Shown: positions 26,786 through 35,331, numbered from the stretch's first letter. The stretch is 64,000 nt of DNA from Streptomyces sp. LaPpAH-108 (GCF_000373625.1 NZ_KB891994.1:705205-769204), one strand, 5' to 3'. Notes: generated by a model not told the origin, from the sequence alone. A program made the numbers and translations.

Positions 26786-26872
26786 ATGACCGACACCTGT
26801 GTGCGCCTGTGGCGGAGGGTCCATATGGACCTCGTCCGCTACGCGGGCTGCATGTGTCGTCCGTCCTGCTGA
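26786..26872 (+). CDS. Cys-rich regulatory leader peptide upstream of cysteine dioxygenase
   Basis: 28-codon ORF ending in a Cys cluster, YAGCMCRPSC, just before TGA, with RRVHMDLVR in the middle. It fits the actinobacterial leader peptides found before sulfur and cysteine-metabolism genes, where Cys-codon stalling reports cysteine supply. It lies 69 bp upstream of the cysteine dioxygenase start. Attenuation (low Cys stalls the ribosome and reduces expression of the degradative enzyme, or the converse) is inferred; no clear terminator/antiterminator pair was found in the spacer. Confidence 0.75.
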   Translation: MTDTCVRLWRRVHMDLVRYAGCMCRPSC

Positions 26873-26941
26873 ATTCGCATCCCCCTTTTCTCCGGGCGCC
26901 GTCGTGCGCCCGTTCGGCGAACCCTTCTCAGGACGGTGCAC

Positions 26942-27484
26942 GTGTCTGTCTCTCCCGTGTCCTCTTCCCCCCTCCCGTCCCCGGCCGCTGCGGCCCCCAC
27001 GCAGACGGAACTGCTCGACTTCGTGCGGCGTACGGCCGCCGACGCGGAGCTGATCGCCTCGCTCCCGCTCGATCCCGAGGGCCGCACCTGGGTCCGGCTG
27101 ACGGGGCCCGGCGGCAGCGAGGCGTGGCTGATCGGCTGGCCGCCCGGCACCGGCACCGGCTGGCACGACCACGCCGACTCCGTCGGCGCCTTCCTCACCG
27201 CCTCGGGCGAGCTGAAGGAGAACGCGCTGGCCGCCCGGCTCCCCACCGACGGCTGGCGGACCCTCGAACTCACCGACGGCGTCGACCGGGAACGCCGGCT
27301 GGCGGCCGGACAGGGCCGCGCCTTCGGCCGCCATCATGTGCACGAGGTGCTCAACGAGTCCCCCGACCGGCACGCCGTATCCGTCCACGCCTACTACCCG
27401 CCGCTGCCGCGCATCCGCCGCTACAGTCGCAGCGGTCAGGTACTGCGTCTGGAGCAGGTGGAACTCCCGGAGGACTGGCAGTGA
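26942..27484 (+). CDS. Cysteine dioxygenase family protein
   Basis: 180-residue cupin-fold iron enzyme, expected to oxidise cysteine (or a related thiol) to the sulfinate. Iron ligands are visible: HxH in GTGWHDHADSVGAF and a third His in FGRHHVHEVLN. The first 25 residues are Ser/Pro-rich and look disordered. The GTG at 26942 is preferred (AGGA eight bases upstream) over GTG 26936. Its stop overlaps the rhodanese start (GTGA), so the two are co-translated. Confidence 0.88.
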   Translation: MSVSPVSSSPLPSPAAAAPTQTELLDFVRRTAADAELIASLPLDPEGRTWVRLTGPGGSEAWLIGWPPGTGTGWHDHADSVGAFLTASGELKENALAARLPTDGWRTLELTDGVDRERRLAAGQGRAFGRHHVHEVLNESPDRHAVSVHAYYPPLPRIRRYSRSGQVLRLEQVELPEDWQ

Positions 27485-27912
27485 GCGACAGCCGCCCGGG
27501 CGAGGGCGAACGGCCCCTCGGCATCGACGCGTTGCTGGAGCGGGTGCGCGACGGCTACCGGCGCGTGGAGGCCCGCGAGGCGTACGAGGCGGCGCGCGCG
27601 GGTGACGGCCTGCTGGTCGACATCCGGTACGCGGCGCTGCGCGAGCGGGACGGGCTGGTCCCGGGCGCCCTCGTCATCGAGCGCAACGAACTGGAGTGGC
27701 GGCTCGATCCGCAGGGCAGTCATCGTGTCCCCGAGGCCACCGGCCATGACGTACGCGTGCTGGTCCTCTGCAACGAGGGCTACGCCTCCAGCCTGGCCGC
27801 CGTCTCCCTGCACCAGCTCGGGCTGCGCCGGGCGACGGACGTGGTGGGCGGCTTCCAGGCGTGGCGTGCGGCGGGGCTGCCGGTGGAGCCGGTGAACGGC
27901 GTCCGTCAGTAG
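27481..27912 (+). CDS. Rhodanese-domain sulfurtransferase
   Basis: 143-residue single rhodanese domain: VDIRYAALRERDGLVPGALV at the N-terminal half, active-site Cys in VLVLCNEGYASSLAA, and VGGFQAWRAAGLPV at the end. Coupled to the cysteine dioxygenase gene (GTGA overlap), it probably handles persulfide or sulfite products of cysteine breakdown. The last 7 bp overlap the 3' end of convergent recX. Confidence 0.9.
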   Translation: MSDSRPGEGERPLGIDALLERVRDGYRRVEAREAYEAARAGDGLLVDIRYAALRERDGLVPGALVIERNELEWRLDPQGSHRVPEATGHDVRVLVLCNEGYASSLAAVSLHQLGLRRATDVVGGFQAWRAAGLPVEPVNGVRQ

Positions 27913-28811
27913 CCCTCGCCCTCCAGGAACTCCGTGTCCTCCCCCTCCTCCTCCAGGGCCTGGCGGACGACACGGAGGGCCATGCCCTCGGGGTAGCCCT
28001 TGCGGGCGAGCATCCCGGCCAGGCGGCGGAGCCGCTTGTCGCGGTCCAGGCCCCGGGTCGCCCGCAGCTTGCGGTCCACCAGCTCGCGGGCGGTCGCCTC
28101 CTCCTGTTCGGAGTCGAGCTGTCCCACGGCCTCGTCGATCAGCGCCGAGTCGACGCCCTTGGTACGCAGTTCACGGGCGAGAGCGCGGCGGGCGAGCCCC
28201 CGGCCGTGGTGCCGTGACTCCACCCAGGCGTCCGCGAAGGCGCTGTCGTTGATCAGTCCGACCTCCTCGAACCGCGACAGCACCTCCTCGGCCACCTCGT
28301 CGGGGATCTCCCGCTTGCGCAGGGCGTCCGCGAGCTGCTTGCGGGTGCGCGGCGTACCGGTGAGCAGGCGCAGACAGATGTTCCGCGCCCGCTCGGCCGG
28401 ATCCGCCGCCGAGGGCTCCCCCCGCTCGGCCCTCGACGAGGAGAGGGAGCCCTCGGTCTCACCGCCCGGATCCCCGAAGCGGCGCCTTCGGCCACGCCCT
28501 CTGGCGGGACCGCGGCGGCCGTCGGCGGGTTCCGGGCCGTCCTGGCCGGGCCGGTCGTACGACGCGTCGCCGTACCCGCCGCGTCCGCCGTACCCGTCGT
28601 CCTCATGGCCCCCGTGACCATGAGTCCCGTACTCCCCGTGACCCCCGTGGTCGTGGTCACCCGTCCCGTGACCACGGCCTCCGTACATCTCGTCCCCGTA
28701 TCCCAGGTCGTCACCGGCCGTGGCGGAGGCGGAGTCGCCCCCGATGCCCCTCCCCCGTGGGGCACCGGGGGAGGCGTACTCGTGCTCGGCCCAGTCGGTT
28801 CGGCGTGTCAT
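27906..28811 (-). CDS. recX: RecA regulatory protein RecX with long Gly/His-rich N-terminal extension
   Basis: 301 residues. RecX helical repeats occupy about 138-290 (ARNICLRLLTGTPRTRKQLAD, EVGLINDSAFADAWVESRHH, KRLRRLAGMLARKGY). RecX binds RecA filaments and limits their activity. Unlike the roughly 150-residue E. coli protein, there is a 135-residue extension: residues 37-88 are Gly/His/Tyr/Asp-rich with HGTGDHDHGGHGEYGTHGHG, then an Arg-rich segment. It begins 3 bp after the recA stop, so it is co-transcribed with recA and SOS-responsive through it. Confidence 0.93.
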   Translation of the reverse strand: MTRRTDWAEHEYASPGAPRGRGIGGDSASATAGDDLGYGDEMYGGRGHGTGDHDHGGHGEYGTHGHGGHEDDGYGGRGGYGDASYDRPGQDGPEPADGRRGPARGRGRRRRFGDPGGETEGSLSSSRAERGEPSAADPAERARNICLRLLTGTPRTRKQLADALRKREIPDEVAEEVLSRFEEVGLINDSAFADAWVESRHHGRGLARRALARELRTKGVDSALIDEAVGQLDSEQEEATARELVDRKLRATRGLDRDKRLRRLAGMLARKGYPEGMALRVVRQALEEEGEDTEFLEGEGY

Positions 28812-28814
28812 GGG

Positions 28815-29930
28815 TCAGCTCTTGGCTGCGGCGGCCTTGGGCTTGGTGGCCTTGGTCGCCGGGGCCGCCTTGGTGTCGGGGGCGGCGGGGGTGACCGCCG
28901 CGTCCGCGCCGGGCTCGGCCGCGGGCTCCTGGGGACGGACGCCGACGCCCAGCTTCTCCTTGATCTTCTTCTCGATCTCGTTGGCCAGGTCGGGGTTGTC
29001 CTTGAGGAAGTTGCGCGCGTTCTCCTTGCCCTGGCCGAGCTGGTCGCCCTCGTACGTGTACCAGGCACCGGCCTTGCGGACGAAGCCGTGCTCCACGCCC
29101 ATGTCGATCAGACCGCCCTCGCGGCTGATGCCCTGGCCGTAGAGGATGTCGAACTCGGCCTGCTTGAAGGGCGGCGCGACCTTGTTCTTGACGACCTTGC
29201 AGCGGGTGCGGTTGCCGACCGCCTCCGTGCCGTCCTTCAGGGTCTCGATGCGGCGGATGTCGATACGCACCGAGGCGTAGAACTTCAGCGCGCGGCCACC
29301 GGTCGTGGTCTCCGGCGAGCCGAACATGACGCCGATCTTCTCGCGGAGCTGGTTGATGAAGATCGCGGTGGTCTTGGACTGGTTGAGCGCGCTGGTGATC
29401 TTCCGGAGCGCCTGGCTCATCAGACGGGCCTGGAGACCGACGTGGCTGTCACCCATCTCGCCCTCGATCTCCGCGCGCGGGACGAGCGCGGCGACGGAGT
29501 CGATGACGATGAGGTCGAGCGCGCCGGAGCGGACCAGCATGTCCACGATCTCGAGCGCCTGCTCGCCGTTGTCGGGCTGGGAGAGGATCAGGTTGTCGAT
29601 GTCGACGCCGAGCTTCTTCGCGTACTCGGGGTCGAGGGCGTGCTCCGCGTCCACGAAGGCGACCTGGCCGCCGGCCTTCTGGGCGTTGGCCACGGCGTGC
29701 AGGGTCAGGGTCGTCTTGCCGGAGGACTCGGGGCCGTAGATCTCCACGACACGGCCGCGCGGCAGGCCGCCGACGCCGAGGGCGACATCGAGAGCGGTCG
29801 ACCCGGTGGGGATGACCTCGATGGGCTCCATCGACCGCTCGCCCATGCGCATGACAGCGCCCTTGCCGAATTGCCGTTCAATCTGTGCGAGCGCGGCGTC
29901 GAGCGCCTTCTCGCGGTCGGTTCCTGCCAT
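28815..29930 (-). CDS. recA: Recombinase RecA
   Basis: 371 residues. It has Walker A GPESSGKTTL, Walker B LDLIVIDSVAALVP, the loops around MRKITSALNQSKTTAIFINQ, and a long Ala/Lys-rich C-terminal tail typical of Streptomyces RecA. It promotes strand exchange and stimulates LexA self-cleavage. The ATG at 29930 follows GGTGGA; an upstream ATG at 29996 is in frame but lies in the leader. Operon recA-recX. Confidence 0.98.
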   Translation of the reverse strand: MAGTDREKALDAALAQIERQFGKGAVMRMGERSMEPIEVIPTGSTALDVALGVGGLPRGRVVEIYGPESSGKTTLTLHAVANAQKAGGQVAFVDAEHALDPEYAKKLGVDIDNLILSQPDNGEQALEIVDMLVRSGALDLIVIDSVAALVPRAEIEGEMGDSHVGLQARLMSQALRKITSALNQSKTTAIFINQLREKIGVMFGSPETTTGGRALKFYASVRIDIRRIETLKDGTEAVGNRTRCKVVKNKVAPPFKQAEFDILYGQGISREGGLIDMGVEHGFVRKAGAWYTYEGDQLGQGKENARNFLKDNPDLANEIEKKIKEKLGVGVRPQEPAAEPGADAAVTPAAPDTKAAPATKATKPKAAAAKS

Positions 29931-30092
29931 GGGTTCCACCCGGTTTGCTTGAGTCGATCGCTTCACGTCCAAGACGCTAACGCCTGCCACTGACAATGCG
30001 CCCCGACGTCGGTCCGGCCTGTGGATAACTGGGGGATGTTTCTACCCGAACCACCATGAAACACCCGCCAGAAGCCTCGCCCGAGCCTCCAT

Positions 30093-30108
30093 CAGAATGG
30101 ATGTTCGA
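30093..30108 (-). promoter_or_regulatory. SOS (LexA) box upstream of recA
   Basis: Minus strand TCGAACATCCATTCTG. The core GAAC-ATCC-ATTC matches the Gram-positive/actinobacterial LexA site GAAC-N4-GTTC with one change, about 165 bp upstream of the recA start. The rest of the 244-bp recA upstream region holds a TTATCCACA-type DnaA-box-like site at 30020-30028 and nothing else I can name. Confidence 0.6.
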
Positions 30109-30174
30109 TTTCCGTGTCAAGCGACTCCCGGGATGAGAGCCGTGTCGCCGAGCGGCCCCGGGTGCGCCCCCTCG

Positions 30175-30474
30175 CTAGGCCCGAAAACGCGCGGTCCGGC
30201 CCGAGACACGGAGCAGGAAGTCCGTCACCGGAACCCCGCCGTCACCGGGGACCAGCACGAACCCTGCCTCGTGGATCAGCTCGTCGGCGGCCAGGGCGGC
30301 GTCCTCGTCGGCACGCTCCCAGGCGTCCTCCGCCGCCTCGAACAGCGGCCGGGCGGTCTCCCAGGCGGGCCCGGGCCGGAAGAGGCAGTCGGTCCAGAAC
30401 ATGTCGGCGCCTTCGCGCGTCAGCGTTCCGACGAGCGCGTCCCCCCGCTTGAGCTGCCAGCTTCCGGCGGTCAT
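30175..30474 (-). CDS. Conserved hypothetical protein
   Basis: 99 residues beginning MTAGSWQLKRGDALVGTL and ending VTDFLLRVSGRTARFRA. It has Trp/Phe-rich beta-like N-terminal strands and an acidic Ala-rich helix. I recognise no family. Its ATG overlaps the TGA of the thioesterase gene (ATGA), so the pair is translationally coupled. Confidence 0.72.
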   Translation of the reverse strand: MTAGSWQLKRGDALVGTLTREGADMFWTDCLFRPGPAWETARPLFEAAEDAWERADEDAALAADELIHEAGFVLVPGDGGVPVTDFLLRVSGRTARFRA

Positions 30475-31262
30475 GACGTCCCCGTCCGCCGGACCGTCAG
30501 CATCTGCTGTGCCTGGCCGACCGGTCCGTGGAGGTCGTGCAGGACCGTGCTGGTCACGCCCTGGCCCGTGGGGCCGAAGACCACCGAGGTGTCGAGACCG
30601 GTCCAGGGGCCCTCGGGGCGGCGGTGGAGGTGGAGGGTCAGGTCGACGTTGGGGAACATCCACTCGGTGGGCGGCTGACGGACCGCGATGCCGTTGGCGG
30701 TGTCCACGAGGGCCACGTAGGAGGCGAGCGGGCTCGCGGGCTGTCCGGCGACGAGGTCGAGTCCGCTGGTGACCCAGACGGTCGCGCGTCCGGGACGCGG
30801 GGGTGCGACCGGGCGCACGTCGAGGGAGGCGATGTAGCCGCCCGGCCAGAGGGAGGCCATCGGCCAGGACGCGAGCGCGTCCGGCGGGGTGAGCGGTTCG
30901 GGCGCGCCCCCGGCCACCGCCGCCGTGTCACCGGCCGCGAGGAACCACACGCGGCCACGCACCACCGGGCGCCCCGCGATGAGCACGACGGCCTCCACCA
31001 GCTCGATGGTGCGGCCGGGCCGGACGACCTCCACCCTGATCTCGCACTCGTCCAGGGCGAGGCGCCCCAGGATGTCGAAGCTGATCCGCGACGGCACCAG
31101 ACCCCTGTCCGGCCGCCCGGCCAGCTGGCGGTCGATGGCGTGGACGATGAGGCCGCCCAGCGGGCTGAAGTGCTGTTCGTCGGTGTCCCAGGCGCCACCG
31201 GCGTGCGGGGTGGGCTTGTAGCGGTGCTCGTCGATGGGCTCGTAGTAGCTGCCGGTGCTCAC
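30471..31262 (-). CDS. Acyl-CoA thioesterase (TesB-like, double hot-dog)
   Basis: 263 residues. The N-terminal hot-dog includes HFSPLGGLIVHAIDR and FDILGRLALDECEIRVEVV; the C-terminal hot-dog includes TSGLDLVAGQPASPLASYVA and NVDLTLHLHRRPEGPWTGLD. Such proteins hydrolyse acyl-CoA thioesters; the acyl group is unknown. GTG 31262 was chosen (GGTGA 8 bp upstream); GTG 31274 is an alternative. Confidence 0.82.
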   Translation of the reverse strand: MSTGSYYEPIDEHRYKPTPHAGGAWDTDEQHFSPLGGLIVHAIDRQLAGRPDRGLVPSRISFDILGRLALDECEIRVEVVRPGRTIELVEAVVLIAGRPVVRGRVWFLAAGDTAAVAGGAPEPLTPPDALASWPMASLWPGGYIASLDVRPVAPPRPGRATVWVTSGLDLVAGQPASPLASYVALVDTANGIAVRQPPTEWMFPNVDLTLHLHRRPEGPWTGLDTSVVFGPTGQGVTSTVLHDLHGPVGQAQQMLTVRRTGTS

Positions 31263-31357
31263 GAAGACACTCACCTCTCGGCCGAACGGATCGGGCAGGG
31301 CCAGCGTGCCAGTACGGGATCTTGGAGCGGCACGCGGGCCCCCGCCCCTGCTTCCGC

Positions 31358-31390
31358 CGTCGTACGGCAGGTGCCTCCGGCCGTACGACG
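31358..31390. promoter_or_regulatory. 11-11-11 inverted repeat between divergent genes
   Basis: CGTCGTACGGC (31358-31368) and GCCGTACGACG (31380-31390) are perfect inverted arms with an 11-bp centre, so half-sites are two helical turns apart. It lies in the 160-bp spacer between the thioesterase and a membrane-protein gene and resembles a TetR/dimer operator. Confidence 0.5.
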
Positions 31391-31422
31391 ACCGCGCCGG
31401 GCGCCGCCGGAACGCTGGGCGC

Positions 31423-32190
31423 ATGAAGAATCCACGCGCCGTCCGGCGTGCCGTAGGGCGTGCCGTAGAACGCCTCTGTCATGCGACCGGGCTGCTGCTC
31501 ATGCTCTCCGGTCTCGCCCACCTGGTGGTGTTCGCGGTCGACGGCGGCCCCTGGGACGGGCCGGTCTCCTGGCGCAAGCCGGTCACGTTCGGGCTGTCCT
31601 TCGGGGTGACGCTCATGGCGGTCGTCTGGGTCACGTCGTACGTGCGGCTCGGCGCGCGCACGCGCGTGGTGCTGCTCGCCGTCTTCGCCGCCGACTGTGT
31701 GGTGGAGGTCGGCGGGATCACGCTCCAGGCGTGGCGGCGGGTGCCCTCGCATCTGAACATGGAGACGCCGTTCGACACGGGCGTCTCCATGATGCTCGCG
31801 GTCGGGGGCGGCGTCCTGGTCGTGGTGCTCACCGTCTTCGCCGTCGCGTCCTTCCGGCACCGGCCCGACGGGCCCGCGGGGATGGCGCTCGCGGTGCGCT
31901 CCGGGTTCGCGATCCTGCTGGTGGCGCTGGCCTCGGGCGCGGCCATGATCGCGCGCGGGGTCGTCCTCACCCGTACCGGCCACCAGGAGGGCGCCTACCA
32001 CTCGACGGCGCCGCTCAAGCCGCTGCACGGGGTGAGCCTGCACGCCGTCCTGGTCCTGCCGCTGCTGGCGTGGCTGCTGTCCCGCACCTCCGCGAGCGCG
32101 CGGACCCGGTGGCGGACCGTGGCGGCGGCCACCGGCTGCTACGCGGTGGCGGTCGCGGGGGCCGTGGTGTGGGCCGTGCTGGCGTACTGA
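31423..32190 (+). CDS. Integral membrane protein of unknown function
   Basis: 255 residues with about seven hydrophobic segments (for example LLLMLSGLAHLVVFAV, VVLLAVFAADCVVEVGGITL, VLVVVLTVFAVASF, AVLVLPLLAWLL). Conserved-looking polar features are the WRKPVTFGLSFG loop and a HxxxPLKPLHG region. I cannot name a family. Divergent from the thioesterase; convergent with the AI-2E gene 25 bp away. Confidence 0.8.
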   Translation: MKNPRAVRRAVGRAVERLCHATGLLLMLSGLAHLVVFAVDGGPWDGPVSWRKPVTFGLSFGVTLMAVVWVTSYVRLGARTRVVLLAVFAADCVVEVGGITLQAWRRVPSHLNMETPFDTGVSMMLAVGGGVLVVVLTVFAVASFRHRPDGPAGMALAVRSGFAILLVALASGAAMIARGVVLTRTGHQEGAYHSTAPLKPLHGVSLHAVLVLPLLAWLLSRTSASARTRWRTVAAATGCYAVAVAGAVVWAVLAY

Positions 32191-32215
32191 GACGGCCCGG
32201 CCGTGCCCGTCCGCG

Positions 32216-33478
32216 TCAGGAGGACGGCGCCTCCTCCTCCGTGCGCCGCTCGCGTGCCCACAGCATCCGGGGAAGCATTCCGGGCCGGTTCGCCCGCAGG
32301 CGGTGTCCCTGGACGCGCGGGTCGTCCGTGACCTTGTAGCGCTTCACGTACGCGCCGAGGAACGCCTGGAGCGTGGCGACCGCCGGGATGGCGATCAGGG
32401 CGCCGACCGCGCCGAGCAGGGCCGTGCCCGCGATGACCGAGCCGAAGGCGACCGCCGGGTGGATGTCGACGGTCTTGGAGGTCAGCTTGGGCTGGAGCAT
32501 GTAGTTCTCGAACTGCTGGTAGACCACGACGAAGACCAGCACCCAGACCGCGTACCAGGGCGCCACGGTGAACGCGATCAGCATCGGCAGCGCACCCGCG
32601 AGATAAGTGCCGATGGTCGGGATGAACTGCGAGACCAGGCCCACCCAGACACCGAGCACGGGCGCGTACGGCACGCCGAGGGCCTGGAGCAGGACGTAGT
32701 GCGCGACGCCGGAGATGAGCGCCATGAGGCCGCGCGAATAGATGTAGCCGCCGGTCTTGTCGACGGCGATCTCCCAGGCGCGCAGCACCTCGGCCTGGCG
32801 CGCGGGCGGCAGGACCGAGCACAGGCCGCGCCGCAGCCGGGGTCCGTCGGCGGCGAAGTAGAACGAGAACAGCCCGACGGTCAGGAGCTGGAAGAGGCCG
32901 CCGAGCACCTGGGCGGACACGTCGAGGACACCGGCCGCGCTGTTCTGCGCGTACTTGCGCAGCCAGTCGGAGTGCAGCAGCCCCTCCTGCACGTCCACGC
33001 GCTTGAGCTGTGTGTGGAAGGTCTGGTTGATCCAGTTGATCAATGAGTCCAGGTACTCCGGGAAACCCTCGATCATCTTGATGATCTGTCCGGCCAGCAT
33101 CGAGCCGAGCAAGGTGACGAAGCCCGCCGTGACGACCGCGAGGCCGAGGAAGACCAGGAAGGTGGCGAGTCCCCGGCGCATCCCGCGCGCGGACATCCGG
33201 CTGACGGCCGGTTCGATCGCGAGCGACAGGAAGAACGCGATCAGGATGTTGATCAGCAGTCCGGTGAGCTGGTGGAAGGCCCAGCTGCCGAACTGGAACG
33301 TGGCGATGAGCGCGAGCGCGAGCACCATGGCGCGCGGCAGCCAGCGCGGCATCCGCGCGGTGCGCAGGGTGGTGCCGTCGGCCGGCGCAACGGCGGGCGC
33401 CACCGGCTCGGCCGGGGGCGCCGCGGGCCCGGACGGGGATGCCGTGGGCCGGTCGTCGAGGTCGTCAGTAGGTGCCAC
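32216..33478 (-). CDS. AI-2E family (TqsA/PerM-type) transporter
   Basis: 420-residue membrane protein of the AI-2 exporter superfamily. It has paired N-terminal TM segments, a soluble loop (about 130-185, INWINQTFHTQLKRVDVQ), and the C-terminal core GVPYAPVLGVWVGLVSQFIP, IGTYLAGALPMLIAF and QFENYMLQPKL. The disordered N-terminus is Ala/Pro-rich. The substrate is unknown; in this family AI-2 transport is shown only for a few members. The GTG start at 33478 is uncertain; GTG 33496 is in frame. Confidence 0.87.
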   Translation of the reverse strand: MAPTDDLDDRPTASPSGPAAPPAEPVAPAVAPADGTTLRTARMPRWLPRAMVLALALIATFQFGSWAFHQLTGLLINILIAFFLSLAIEPAVSRMSARGMRRGLATFLVFLGLAVVTAGFVTLLGSMLAGQIIKMIEGFPEYLDSLINWINQTFHTQLKRVDVQEGLLHSDWLRKYAQNSAAGVLDVSAQVLGGLFQLLTVGLFSFYFAADGPRLRRGLCSVLPPARQAEVLRAWEIAVDKTGGYIYSRGLMALISGVAHYVLLQALGVPYAPVLGVWVGLVSQFIPTIGTYLAGALPMLIAFTVAPWYAVWVLVFVVVYQQFENYMLQPKLTSKTVDIHPAVAFGSVIAGTALLGAVGALIAIPAVATLQAFLGAYVKRYKVTDDPRVQGHRLRANRPGMLPRMLWARERRTEEEAPSS

Positions 33479-33642
33479 GCGCCAAGTCTCGCCCACGCCG
33501 CCGACAGCCGGTGCCGCTCGGGACCGGCTCGGCCTATGACCGTGGACACATACGCCGCCGGACGGCCCCCGCGGCCGGGCGATCCGTGTATTTCAGGGGT
33601 GTCTTTCGGCCGATGTGGCCGGCCATCACAGGCGCGCGGAAA

Positions 33643-33840
33643 TCAGTGCTTCTCGCTCGGCACGTCCATGACCGTACAGACCACTCGCCACACGTCCTTG
33701 GCGGCCCAGCCCGCGTCCAGTGCCTCGTTCACCGTGCGTCCACCCAGTTCGGACATGACGTGGTCCCGCGCGAACATCTCGGCGTACGACGCCGTGCCGA
33801 AGTGTTCCGCCATCCGCTGCCAGAAGACCGTCAACCGCAT
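33643..33840 (-). CDS. DUF3046 protein
   Basis: 65-residue protein starting MRLTVFWQRMAEHFG, with SYAEMFARDHVMSELGGRTV and GWAAKDVWRVVC; this is the DUF3046 family of actinobacteria, commonly encoded near recA. Function unknown. Downstream, 33841-34017 (upstream on this strand) holds only the terminator of the next gene. Confidence 0.88.
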   Translation of the reverse strand: MRLTVFWQRMAEHFGTASYAEMFARDHVMSELGGRTVNEALDAGWAAKDVWRVVCTVMDVPSEKH

Positions 33841-33967
33841 GATGCCCGCTCCATACCCGCTATGACCTGCATGTTCCCCCACCTTCGCACCCCGGCACGG
33901 CTACCCGCACCCGCGTCGGCGTGAAGCGGATGCGTGTACGCAGAATAAAGCGGGACGGACAGGAATC

Positions 33968-34008
33968 GTGGTGGGCGGTTCCCCGCCGAACGGGGAACCG
34001 CCCACCAC
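33968..34008 (-). terminator. Terminator of the alpha/beta-hydrolase gene
   Basis: Perfect 18-bp stem (33968-33985 with 33991-34008) and 5-nt loop, 10 bp after the hydrolase stop. Confidence 0.8.
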
Positions 34009-34017
34009 GAGTCTCGG

Positions 34018-34953
34018 TCAGAGGTGCTTCTTGTAGAACGGGATCAGGCGCTCCAGCGCCGCCGCGACGGGCTCGGGCTTGTCGTAGAGGTCGTAGTGCG
34101 ACGCGCCTTCGACGACGACGAGTTCCTTGTCCTTGGAGGCGGCGCGGCCGTAGATCTCCATACCGGCGCGGTAGGAGCCGAAGGCGCCCGGCCGGTCGCC
34201 GATCACGACGCACATCGGCTGGGTGAGCAGCACCTCGGCGCGGTCGAAGGCGTCCCAGTTGGCCAGGGCGGCCTGGCGCGAGAAGCGGAAGCTGGTCGCA
34301 CCGTGCGGCGCGATACCGCGGTCGGTCTTGTAGTACTCCGTGGCCTCGCACACGTCGATGTCGGTCACGCCGGCCTCCTTGGCCGCGTCCATCGACGGGG
34401 GCAGGAGGTCGTTGACCACGCCGTCCGCCCCGCGCGCCTCGGCGGTGCGCTGCGCGGCGATGGCTTCCAGCGCCGCCAGCGGGTCGTAGTTGACGAAGCC
34501 CTCGCGCATCAGGCGGCCGACGTTGCCCGCGACGACGGTGCCGAGCGCCTTGATCCGGCGCTCCGTCATCGTGGCGTTGACGGCGTACCCGCCTCCGCCG
34601 CAGATGCCGAGGACACCGATGCGGTTCTCGTCCACGTACGGCTGCGTGACCAGGTAGTCGATCACGTAGCTGAAGTCGCCCACGCGGAAGGCCGGGTCCT
34701 CGGTGAAGCGCGGTTCGCCACCGCTGGCGCCCTGGAAGCTGGCGTCGAACGCGATCGCCACGAAGCCCTGCTCGGCCAGCGCCGTGGCGTACACGTTGCC
34801 CGAGGTCTGCTCCTTGCAGCTGCCGGTCGGGTGCGCGCTGATGATCACGGGGTACTTCTGCTTCGCGTCGAATCCCGGCGGGAAGTAGATGTCCGCCGCG
34901 ATGTCCCAGGCCAACGCCTTGATCTGCACGGACTTGACGTTCTCATTGGCCAT
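34018..34953 (-). CDS. Alpha/beta hydrolase with cysteine nucleophile elbow (dienelactone-hydrolase-like)
   Basis: 311 residues. The N-terminal strand region is IAADIYFPPGFDAKQKYPVI, with an oxyanion segment SAHPTGSCKEQ. The nucleophile elbow reads LGICGGGGYA, placing Cys where serine hydrolases have Ser. The acid is probably in VIGDRPGAFG and the His in EGASHYDLYDKP. The ATG at 34953 follows GAGGAG. This resembles cytosolic DLH/YcjY-like hydrolases; substrate unknown. Confidence 0.82.
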   Translation of the reverse strand: MANENVKSVQIKALAWDIAADIYFPPGFDAKQKYPVIISAHPTGSCKEQTSGNVYATALAEQGFVAIAFDASFQGASGGEPRFTEDPAFRVGDFSYVIDYLVTQPYVDENRIGVLGICGGGGYAVNATMTERRIKALGTVVAGNVGRLMREGFVNYDPLAALEAIAAQRTAEARGADGVVNDLLPPSMDAAKEAGVTDIDVCEATEYYKTDRGIAPHGATSFRFSRQAALANWDAFDRAEVLLTQPMCVVIGDRPGAFGSYRAGMEIYGRAASKDKELVVVEGASHYDLYDKPEPVAAALERLIPFYKKHL

Positions 34954-35331
34954 GACGGCTCTCTCCTCAGGGAGTGGAACACTCCCGGTTCTCCACGCCA
35001 CCGAGCACTTCGCGAGGGTGAGCCGAAAAGCTTTCCGCCGAAGAGCGGGAAGGCGTGAATCATGGGAATCGAATTTCTGGCGGCCTGGACATTCGGCATG
35101 TTCCGTCGGCCACGAGAGAGAGATTCACATGCGCCGCAGGCCCTCACAATGGGACATCCTCAGCCCCCGACAGGGCTGTCCTGGGACAAAGTCGTCCCCC
35201 CACATCCGCACCACAGCCCGGTCCTCCGCCGCCGGAAGACCGTCAACCGCGCGACTCCAGTATCCCGCCCTCGGGGGTGCGCCTGTCCGGGACCGTCCAC
35301 AAGGGCCGCGTCGCGCCCTACGGTCTGACCC
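34954..35331. other. Intergenic region, 378 bp
   Basis: Divergent spacer between the hydrolase and the cyclase-like gene. A short inverted repeat CAGCCC-N6-GGGCTG lies around 35160-35180. I see no convincing gene, RNA or named operator. Base composition is slightly less GC-rich than the flanks, as expected for a promoter region. Confidence 0.6.

Noticed and set aside
34954..35331. Short ORFs in the 378-bp spacer
   Set aside because: No RBS, no codon bias consistent with coding, no family resemblance.
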